Positions 10,676 to 22,600 of a stretch of 64,000 nt of DNA are shown here, piece by piece; position 1 is the stretch's first letter; each line of letters begins with the position of its first letter. The notes under the pieces were generated by a model that worked only from the letters and a program-made list of their open reading frames with translations, did no database searches and was not told where the DNA came from. Location: the NCBI GenBank assembly GCA_034359265.1, contig CP136893.1:23010001-23074000 (forward strand). The letters are read 5' to 3'. The DNA is from Canna indica (taxonomy: Eukaryota; Streptophyta; Magnoliopsida; Zingiberales; Cannaceae). Position numbers and translations under genes: made by a program.

Positions 10676-13600
10676 TTATAGTTCATCATGATCAGAAGGT
10701 TGAGATTTAGTCAAATCTTCAAGTTTTTGTTGCAGTTCCTATCACAATCACCAGAACTGAATTGTGAGGTCCGAATGAATGAATCTTTTTGCAAAGGTTA
10801 AGAGGCTTGAATGAATTTAGATTAGTTCAACTTTTTATAATGAAGTACCTTTAGCTTATCTTCGAGACATAAGATAGGAGTATACAGAATTGCAGTGTAC
10901 CTGAAATGGAAAAGCCAACATTAAAAAGAAATGATGAAATTACAGGCTATATTGATACACAAAGATGTCATACTCGCATCGGCTTGGTTCATCCACATCA
11001 GTAAGCTCGTCTTTCAAACCACACCTAAGCTTAACCTGTTATGAGGATGTTAATCAACATTATGGAAAAAAACCTTATGAATGTTAGTTAATTCATGGCT
11101 GGCAATTCATGAGTTATTTATACCTTCAAACTTCGATCTGGGCCATTCCAGCATCTGTCTCCATTGTTAAATTGCATGACACTGTATATTTCATCAAAAT
11201 TTTCCCAGTTCCTGATACCAAACAATGCTATGAGCATACAACTGAGTCAAGCAGCATCTAGTTCACTAACATTTATTGGCATGCTATCCTATTTTTATCT
11301 CAAAACTGGAAGCTGTGAAACTGGTGATTATGAACATGTATTAAAAGATAGCATAAAAAATGATTGTGATTTATGAAGAATGATTCCTGCAGAAAGCAGC
11401 CCATGAGATCTGCATAGTCAACCTTTAACTGACAATCCAGCACAGGTTCCCAGGAAGATGACTCATGATTAAAAGGAAAGCTTGTGCTTGAGTGCACAAA
11501 TTTTTCAAGCCAACCTTATCTAACCAATGTGTGTTATAACCCAGAATTTTTCGGGGCCAATTTGTAAATATCACTAGTCGAGAGAGGGGTGGGGCTTTTT
11601 CGTAAAAAGGGGGATAAAAGCTTATAAAAATCTGCCCTCATCTCCCCTTTTCCTCATTGTTGCAGCTGGCGAGCAACGAGGAGCGGGAGAGAGGGGATCA
11701 GTGGTTGGCCAGTGACTAGAGCGGCGGTAGAAGCGGAGGGTCTTCGAATGAGATAGGATTCTTTTCCCCGTTCTTTGTCCTTCGTTTAGGGTAAAAGTAG
11801 TGTGTTGGATGAGATCAAGATTGTGGATTCTTGAAAAGTTTTGGATCTGAATTTTTGGGATTTTATTTTTGAAATTTCTGCTGTGGTTTTGGCTGGAATT
11901 TTTGGATCTTGTCGAGTTGGGAGGCGCTAGTTGCTAGCGGCGGGATAACCCGCGGCACATTACGATGGCTTTGCCAGGCAGGGTCCAGCAGCGGCGCTAC
12001 CAGGTGCAGCAGCGCTAGGTTGCAGTGCCGCTGCACCCGACGCCCCACACCAGGCCACATCGTGGCCTGGTGCAGCGGCCAGACGAGCGCAGCCGCCCCC
12101 CGATCCAGGGCAAGCCGCCCGCCCCGTGTAGTCGCGACAGGTGGCGGCTCGCCACTTCCAGTCAGCAGTGGCATCGGTCCGACCCTGGTCGGCAGATCAG
12201 TGGCAAGGCTAGGTTCGGTGATGAGTGATGAGATGGCATGGCATAATGTTAATCTATCTTATTTTGCTAACGTTGTTTGTTGTTGCTTCAAATTCACATG
12301 TATGATGGTAGTTTAGAGTTGGGTAGCTAGAGTCCTTGATGATGAGATGTCGTGGTAGACTACTTAGTTGTTTTCCTTTAGTTGTTCTTAGATGTGGTTA
12401 TTGACCTTTACTTTTGAGAAAAGTTGTTACATTGTCCACTAATTATATTTTCTTAGCCAGTTGGTTGTTCTTGTTGTTTCCTTTACTTTGGAATTCTTGT
12501 GACTTTCCCGGTGTAACTTGTTCCTGAAGGCTTTGGTGTCTTTGTTTGGTTGCTTGTTGCACCATTCCTAGGTGACGTCCTCAACCCGATGATATCCCTA
12601 GGCAGGGCGTAACAATGTGTATGTAGAGTTCTATGTTGGCACCAAGATGAACAATATTTCACATAGAGGTGGCAGTGGGCCATGCTGCCTAGGCCGACCG
12701 CCCGGGCCTGGGCTAGCCCATCGCCCATCGGACCTTCCAAGCACGACCCAAGTAAATTTCGGACTGTGCTAGGCATGACCTGAATTGCCAAAGGGGTGGC
12801 CTAGCCAGCACGAGGCCTGTCCCTTCGGGCTCGAGCCGGGCTCGGGCTAGCCCACTAGCGCAGTGCCAGGCTAGGCCTGCCTCCATAGGGCCGCAGGGCG
12901 TAGGCCCACAACACATGTCATGCTTGGCTTGAAGTTTTTCGGGCCGGGTCAAGCACGACCCTTTTCGGGTCGGGTCTATGCTGCCCATGGGCGGACCTAG
13001 CGCCTTGACACCTCTATTTCACAATGATATTATTTCTCCTACTTTACTCTATGATTCACATGTTAAAGTTTGGGCCAATGAAATTTGACTCAATACATTT
13101 ACATAATTCGGCCCAACACAAAATTACTAGGTCTGAATTTCACATCGTGTGCATTATGGGTATCTCTTATTACGTTTACAAATTATTAAACATCTATGAT
13201 AAGTTTTACTCAAATCATCCCTTACCTTCTATTAATTTCATTGAGTGACCATTTTTTTTTCAAAAGCCAATCTATGCTTTTATATTTTTAATTAATAATA
13301 CTGGCAACATATCTAATACTATGTTAAATTTGATTGAGTGGCCATCTTTCCCAAAAGTTCAATCTATTTGATAAAAAATGATAAAAAGTATCTTCCAAAA
13401 AGAAATACGCTTGTGAAGTTTCTTATGAGAAGGTCTTTCTACTTTGACCTTAAAAAGTTGAAGTAGAATACTTCCTTGCAGGGTGGTCGAGCCTTGTTTA
13501 TGTTAAAGAAAAAGAAAGCGGCTGCAACCCAGGCCATGCCTTGCCTTGTTGAAAATCATTCCTAGATCGGATAAGACACTAACACTAGGGCTGTAAATGA

Positions 13601-16600
13601 ACCAATACACTTGTTAACAGCTCGTGAACATACTCGTTTAGGGCTCGTTTATGTTCGATTATTTATTAAATAAATAAGTATGAACCAAATTTCTAGGCTC
13701 ATTTAATAAACGAGCCGAGTTCAAACACAAACAAGCTTGACTCCTTTATGTTCACGAACATGCTTGTTTACTGTTCGCGAACATACTCGTTTATTGTTTG
13801 TGAACATACTCGTTTAAATACTCGTTTAGTGTTCGTGAACATACTCGTCATTATGATAGATTGGTAATTTGGTATCATGTTATGGTTAATGACTTAATGT
13901 GTTTTTTTGTAGTTTATATTCATTTGTTCGTTTGTTGTTCGTTTAATGTTTGTTTGTTTGTTGTTCATTTATGGCTTGTTTACTTGTTCGATTAATGCTC
14001 ATTTATGTATTCGTTTACAACTCATTTATTCGTTTATTTGTTCGGTTAGGTGCTCGTTTATGTGTTCGTTTAAGGCTTGTTTACCTGTTCGTTTAGTGGC
14101 TCGTTTATATGTTCGTTTAGGTATTTGTTTATCTGTTCGTTTAACTTTAACAAACCGAGTCTGAGTCGAGCTCGAACAACTTTAAAATCAAACGAACCGA
14201 GTTCGAACATAAGTTAAAATACTCGAATCAAGTTCGAGCCGAGTTCGAACATGACTTGAAATAAACGAACCGAGTTCGAACGAACCAGTACTCGGCTCGG
14301 CTCGTTTACAGCCCTAACTAACACCTAGGCACATTGGTAGATGTAATTGTCATAACCCACCGTCATGAGATAACCAAGATAATGCTAAAGCTGAAGGTAA
14401 TGGTAGCAACTTCCAATATGGGACTAACTTATTACAATATTATTCCAAATAGATATATTAAATAAAAATTAACAAACTGATGAGAGCTAAGCTCTAACAT
14501 GATAAACAACAGCAACAACCTTTATCTAGGTAAATGATACATATTAATAAGCATAAGTACCAACTTACCCTAATCTTGTGGTGCTATGACCTTCAACTTG
14601 AGAAGCTTTTTTAAATGGACAGACCTTATAAACATACCTAGACAAGCAAAATGGCATAACTAAGTCGAACTGAAGTGGATTATGCACAAAGGAAGCAAAA
14701 AAGAATGTGTAGCTTACATACTTGTTTTGCTTGTTCTCAAAGCAACGATGATAGAATGTATAGAACTCTTTCTCTTTGCCTGGTAAGGTGTTACAAGCTT
14801 AGTGGCCAATTTGTTTATTAGTAAACAAGATCCTATTTGGTATTCTTACCAAAATCGTGTTCTAGCTTCTCAGACAGACTGGAAGTTCTTGATTGTAACT
14901 TGGATAATTTTGAGCTTGCATCATCATATTCCTTTCTTATACGATATGCATCTGTTGTAGTGAAAAATTCATGATTCTAACGCTACTTGTGAAATTGTCT
15001 AGGAGAATTACAACTCACCTGAGATATCCAAAGGGCTCTTGAAAAAGTTAAATGACTGAAGAACATTTTGAACACTCTGTTGTATCTTGTCCAGCCATGA
15101 TGTATCTAAGGGAGGGAAATTTGCAAATTGATTATGAAAAATTCTCAGAGAGAATTAATTAACAAGTCTAAAAGTAAAACTAAATTAGCATATGGATGTA
15201 TGATTCCAAAACCTGATAACTCAGTTTCATCATCCATGTCAGTGTCATAATAGCCATCAGGATCAGCACGATCGTCTACATATACGTCATCTACTTCATC
15301 ATCTACTTCATCATCTACTTCATCATCAAATTCATCATCCTCATCAAACTTGTGTCTATCATCATCAATATCTGAGTTATAATAATGTCCATTGTTTTCT
15401 TCTACATTGTCTGAATAATTTTGATCTTTTTTTGCATCAACAACTTCATCTGTTTCTTCTGCAGACTGTTCACCTGTCCATCGAGAAGCTACTATCCGAC
15501 CCAACTCCTCTCTTGATAAACCTTCCTTGATCTCAGAACCATGCTCCTGCAAGATTTCACTATAAGACATCAAAAAAATCTTGATACAAGGTTGTACTAA
15601 TATGAAGCAGAAAATGGCTGTGTAATATGCCATACACATTTCCAATTTTTTTCTATAAAGACAGCAACTTATCCATGTAGTCTGTAATATATAATAGTTC
15701 AAAACTTATACAAAGTTAGAACCACTAGGTTCAGGGAAAATATTGTACAAAACTACAAAATCCTGCATATTATAAAATCATCACTTCCTCACTTTTTTTA
15801 CAACAAGAAAATGATCAACTTAAAATCAGCAGGAAACTCAGATAATCATAAAAAATGAGAGTAAAATAACATGCAACCACTTATCTTCATTAAATAGTGA
15901 TTCATGAACCTGTCTTACATTTCACCAAAACCATTTAATGAAGGCCACTTTCTAGAATAAGGAACCATCTTTCAGCTCAGCAGCCTTGCACTGAGAATCT
16001 CATTCTAAGGTTTCTAATTTATGTTTCCATCGCCAGGAAAAGATTCAAATGCAACTGATTTAGTAATTCAAGAAGATGAGTATTCAGATTTTTCATTAGC
16101 AGTTCTTGTCAAAAGACATTTTTAATTTTTCCCCATGAAAAATAGGCCTTAGTTCCTTACTATATAGTTTTAAACTGTTAATCAATAAAATATCTCAAGG
16201 TTACCTTAGTGTAACATCAAGTTTGAAGCAAGAAAAATGAAGGTACCTCATCTTAATGTGGAGTGACAAGAAGGTTACATGGGGTTGCTTACTTACCTTT
16301 TGTTTAGACTGTTCTGAAGGTACTTCATCTCTGTGATCAGAGCCATGGCCAGATCTCATGAAGTCACCATGATCATCAGCGACCTGCTTCAATAAAAGTG
16401 AAGAAGTACATGCAATAAGCAAAAGAAATATCAATGCAATAAGCCCCTGAGAAACAATTGTCATGAGAAGCTTAAGTACCTGACCCACGGAGTCATCTGC
16501 AGGAATTTCAATCCCAGAATTGTACTTATGTTCTAGTTGAACCTCAGGTTCCTGACTAACGTTTATGTTGTCCTGCTATAAGCAGAAGTGAGAATGTCAC

Positions 16601-19600
16601 AGAGTCCTAGAAGAATGATTTAGTTACAGTATATGGAATAATTACTAGAACTGTTCGCAATTCCCACAAAATCTTGACAATAGAATGGATAACAAGTTAC
16701 AGAATTCTTCTAAGAATGCAAAAAAATGAACGATACAATGCTGAAAATAGAAAGAAATAGACATTCTAGGAACTTCCTCACCTATACAGGATAAAAAACA
16801 AACTGTTGCAGGTGCTAGGTGATTTTATGTGAAATTTCAATGATAATTGATAGGGTAGAATAGGGCTTGACACCATGTGTCCAATCAAATAGCGCCACAT
16901 GACCAGTTGAGCACCGATCGACTCCTGTGGACCAGCATCTACAACTGACCCACCATTCGGGTCAAAGTTGTGCTGCCAAGGGGGACCCAACCCACCTCCT
17001 CAGACTCGCGAGCCAGCGCTAGGGCCAATCCTATAAGGGAGTCAGAGGGCGCCAACTTTCATTTTTGCCCTATGTAGACATTTTACTATTAATAAGAAGA
17101 GGAATGCGGGTTGAGGTATGGATCTTCCTTTTTACGCTGTTTTTCACATAATCTCATTTTTAACTTGATCATTGCAGGGTGTTCCTAAAGGCCAAAACCC
17201 GATGGGACACTACTACATGTGTTGAACAGGTTTGACCCCTATTTAATCTGACTGGGTTTAAGGTTTGGTTAGGCTATGCCACCTCTCATATCGTTGCAAA
17301 CCTCACAATTGGTGCCTTCATTGAGATCCAACTTGACCAAGGAAAGCCATGGGAGACTCACCATAGCACATCGGAGACGAGAGAGCGCCCCCTAGCACTA
17401 TTGGACCTTCCGACAAGTTCACAATGAATCCAAAGCATAATATGCCCTCTTAGGGCAAGTCGAGCAAATGGCAGGGATGATGGCAAGCCTTGGAACGACC
17501 CCTTGTCTAGTTGAACTGACTATCATGCGAACCCAACGAGTATAAGTGATTCCTCGCCACCCCCACTAAACCAACCAATCAGGTGCTCGCAATAGAGTCA
17601 ACCATTAGGGTCGTCGAAAGATGCCCCAATGTGAGTCTGCCTCGGATTGGCTGCTTTCGGTCGTAGACTTCGCCTCTAAATGAACATGAGGTCCACACTC
17701 CACACCCATGCCACCGGTGGACACGAAGAATTGACCGCTCAACCGGTCAGCACCCGCTAGAGGGCGGTCACCAACAACTCGATGTGGTAATCCCTAGCAG
17801 CCATCATCGATGAAGGGGCATGACGATTGACGACTAGGGAAGTCCCCCTTTATGGATGAAATAAGAGTGAAAGTTATTCTCATGTCCTTCCAACCCATGA
17901 AAATGTCATACAATTGGTCCATCGACCAGTCGACTACATAAAGGACTACATAAAAGCATTTTTCACAACGAAGCCAATGTTACTACATTAGAGATACAAA
18001 GACCACTCTATCTAACACAAGGCAAAGCGCAAGAGAAATGCCGAATGGTCGATTGCAAACAAAAATTCAAAATACAATTGGGTGCTACATCCAACACAAT
18101 CAGTCTATTGCCACTGCTTTGACGGCCCCCTCGGCTGCTCAGTGTCTCCTCCTTTGTCATGCCTCCCTTTTGTCGCTAGCGTCACCATTCCCACTGCCCT
18201 CATCATCTTTACCGCCTTCGCCAATCTTCCCTTAGCCGCCTTTAGCCTCATCACCAACAACAACGCGAGAGAGTCATTGAAGGGCTAGTGTCGTAGCATC
18301 ACAACCGAGGAGTCTTCGACACGCTCGCCTTTCCACGTGTCCCTCTCTAAGGGGATTGTAGGGAAGGAGAGCCAAGGCTTGAGCAAGACAGATGTGGTAG
18401 CCAAATTCGTAGCTGATAGCATCAGCCCAATGCAACCCAACCTTGAACGCCTCCAGTTATTTGTACTTGGGGATGCATTCGACCAGCTCTTGCTGGAATT
18501 CATGAGCGTGCTGCTTTAGTGCGTCCCTCTCCTTGTGAAGCCCCATATTGTCCCCTTGGAGCCATTTACACTCCTTAGACATGGTCAACAAGGCGCTCCT
18601 TGTCTTCGGCGGCATGAGGGAGGACTCCTTCTGAGTTCATGTCTCAACCAACTTTGCTTGGAGTTGGGAGATCAAGGAGTCGACACCCCACTTCACCTTT
18701 CGCTTCTTGAACAATTCACAGGTGTATTGGTCCACAACTGTGCCCGAAGAGAGCACTCGCTGTGTTCGGGTCTCAACCAACTCTGCTTGGAGTTGGGAGA
18801 TCAAGGTGTCGACACCCCACTTCACCTTTCGCTTCTTGAACAATTCACGGGTGAATAGGTTACAACCGTGCTAGAAGAGAGTACTTGATCCGCTAAGGTA
18901 TGGTACAATAGTAAAATTACAAGAAGTTATTTTGAGTGGTAATCACTCTAGTCGGCATAATGTCGAAAAGATACTTACCACACGAAGAGAGCTTTAGGCC
19001 ATCTAGAAGAAGTCAACCGGGGACAAATGGTAGATATGCTAGGCGAGAGGCGCCAACAAGGCCCAACGATTGAAAGTTGCCATTTCGGCCACATCGTCCA
19101 CTCTCTCTACATTTTTCACAAAGCGAAAAGTTACTAAAAAGCCTTCCTCCAGCCTCACAAAGATGAAACGAACTGGATGCTCAAACCCTCCAGGGATGCG
19201 GAGAGATCGCATCATGAGTTCTGCGAAACGTTCCGCATCATGAATTCCACATCGTGAAGACTGCATCATGAATTCCGCGAAGACGGGACGACAAACACAA
19301 GGATGACAAGCGGCGAGGCAATAGGCAAATGCTTGTAATTCATGCGAATACGAGGACCGCTCAACGTTGTCTCTATGTAGGCCAAGGCGATCGAGGGCTC
19401 CGGACCTTTCGTCTTCTTTGTCAGCGATTGGCGTGAGACCACTACCTTTTGTGCTTTACTGAAGTGCTCACGACACTCGTTGCCACCCGACCACAATTGT
19501 AAGCAAGATCCATCAAGTCACCTACAGTTGAAGAAAAATCAATCTATTATTAGGTCAATGGTGCTCGTCCCTTGGAAAGTAGGAGGGCATGCTAGAGGAG

Positions 19601-22600
19601 GCGGGCGAAGACGGGCTAGAATGTGCCATTCTCCAATCATATGACTGAAATCGAAAAGCTCTAAAGCAGCCTTTAGCCTTTGTCGAGGAAGCTCCTCCTC
19701 CGCTCGAGGATGGTGCAAAAAGTTGAGGATCAGATCATTCTGCCACATCCAAGGGAGTCGTAATTGGTCGTAATTGATCCAACCAATTGGCCTGTCAGCA
19801 CAGATGAGGACAAAGGTGTTCTTCCATCATTTATAGTTGTTGGGGGGTTCTGGAGATCTGGTAGCCCTAGTGGCTAGTCATGAACTAAGTACCCTCCTTT
19901 CAGCGTATGTAGGAGGGTCCCTGTCAGCTCAATATCATTCAATCGACACACCTTACTAGAGCTGAAGAAGTGCCTCCAACTATTAGGCCAAACTCAAGAG
20001 AGAGGGAATTCGAGCATGAAAGATCTTGACTAACACTAGGTCAAGGGGAAAGCGTAGCATGATGTCCAAAGAGTGTACGATTTCTACCAAACAACCCTCT
20101 CAGTGGTAGTAGGGGAGGAACCCTCTGTTCAAGCGCCACTACGAAGTAGTCCGAGGGAAGTTTATACTTTTATCGGATCGTGGCAACCTCTCCTTTAGTA
20201 ACGACCGATGAATGGGTGAAGACCAATTGGCAAGTCTTGGGCAGGCCTGATCTCCTATGTCGAGGCAACTGCTATAGGGACGAAGGACTAGCCTCCTCGT
20301 CTGGGTAGAATGATTTGGACCGCAACCCCTTCGGCCTCTATAGGAGGGGAAGCGTCAGAATGTTTGGGCCACTCAACCATGGTTTAAAATTTCGGTACCG
20401 GTACCGTACTGTACCGACACACGGTATGGTCCAGTATGAAAATTGCATACCGGCGTTTTTTTTTTAAAAAAAAGAAATAATTCCAAATCTCCATACCGGG
20501 TGGTATACCGCCCGGTATGCATATAATACCGCCCAAATCGGGCGGTATGAACTTGAAACAAGTGGCCTACCGCCCATACCGGGCGGTATGAGGCATATAC
20601 CGCCCATACCGGGCGGTATATGATAAAATACCTCCATATACCGCCTGGTATACCCAATATACCCGATTTTTTCAAATACCGAGTATATCGTATACCGAAA
20701 ACCTAAAAAATCGGTAAAAATCGGGCTTATCGTACCGTACCGGGCGAGATTTTAAACCATGCACTCAACACCCTTCGCTGAAATCAACGCCAAGAGGCCC
20801 TTCAATCCCTACACGAGGAGGGGGCATATTTGTAATATCCCAAGAAGAGAAGTCTGAGTAATTTGAAGAAATCATAATACCTATCCAACCAACTTGCGAG
20901 TCGAAGCAAGGTTGTTCGAAAGCGACGGGATGGCAAGAGGATGCAAGGAAGTCACTAAGAGGGAAGAAGATCGCTAAATATCAACTACAGTGTGCTCCAG
21001 AACCAAGGAAGAGAGCAAATGAGCTCCCCCTAAGGTTTATAAGGGCTCAAAAGAAGATTTAGCAACGAAACATCTTATCCTTAGTGCCTTTCGAGACAAG
21101 CAGTCAAATGGGTGCAACTTCAATTTCCATCAAACCGACACCTAGGAATTTGTTGATAGGGCATAATAGGGCTTGACCCCATCTACCCAATCAAACTATG
21201 TCACATAGCCAATCAAGCACCAAGCCACTCGAGCCAAGGTCTAAGACCGACCCACCATTTGGGTCAGAGGATTGTTGGGAACCCAGCCCACCCTGTCGGA
21301 CTCGCCGTCTATCGCCTAGGTGAGCAGACTAGCACTTAGGCCACTCTAGTAAGGCAGTTAAAGGGTGCTGACTTTGACTAATACTAATGTTTTTGCCCTC
21401 CGTATATATTTTACTATGTCTAGCACCAACAAGAGGAGGAATGCAGGCCAAGGAGATCTTCCTTTTTACACTATTCTTCACCTAACCTCTCGGGTCGATT
21501 AACTTTACCATGGGAGGATGTCTCTATGGGACACTTCTGTAGGTGCCAAACAGTTTTAACCCCGACGGGTCAGTTCAGTCAGACCACGTGACCTCTCACA
21601 TCACTGCGAAAGCATACCTCACCAATCCAATCGTTCCTTATAAGAAGACTCAACCAAGCTTATTATCGCGACCAAAAAAATTTCGCGGTAGCGAACCTTG
21701 ATATCGATATATCGTTTCGCGACCGATATATCGTCTGCGTCGCGATATATCGACAATATAATATATATTATAAATATAAATTATAAAAAATATATATAAA
21801 TAATAATAGCATTGAAAGTCATCACTTGTGACATTGCACATAGCAAAGTAATAAACATAACTGTTATGAACCATAAAATATACAAAAATCACTCACATAG
21901 CAAAGTAGCAAAGTAGCAAAGTAGCAAACATAGAATATACAAAAATTCAATTCACATAGCATGAACAATAAACATCAAGTAGCTAAAGTCATCACAATCA
22001 TCAAATCTCCAATAGTCCAATCTAAAAAAGATTATCAAAATCATCTTCAATGTCTTCATTATCATTTGGAAATATCTCTTCTTCTCCTTCATCACTTGAA
22101 TTTTCATCCATCAATTTTGAAGTAGAAGTAGAAGTAGAAGTAGAACCATGATGACGTCGATTATAAGTGACAAGCTCATTAACTCCACGCCTCCTTGGAA
22201 AATTACGACCCTCAAGGGCATTTGAAGCACCAATGGCTTCATCAACAAGCTCAAAAGGAATTCTATCATCCTCTTCATCATCATTGTTGAACCACGCATT
22301 TGTCCTCCAATCAAAATCGTCAAGTACTAGTGGATCATAGTTTTTGCCACATTCACGAACTTTTTGAAATCTCGTGGCAATCTTTCGATTGTATTGGACA
22401 TACACCAAATCATTCAATCTTTGGTGCAACAATCTATTTTTTTTCTTGGTGTGAATCTATACAAAAGAAAAGTAATTAAATAAAAATAATAAGTAATAAC
22501 TAACAAGAAAGTACTAAAAAAGCATAAAATACTTAATTACTTACAAACTCAAAAGTGCTCCAATTTCGTTCACACCCGGAGGACGAACAACAAAGACTAA

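Noticed and set aside
11863..12316. GC-rich open frames on both strands
   Set aside because: They lie inside a solo LTR with exact target duplications, and neither frame resembles a protein family.
21650..21892. Minus frame rich in Tyr and Ile at the left hAT end
   Set aside because: Low-complexity AT-rich palindromic terminus, not coding.
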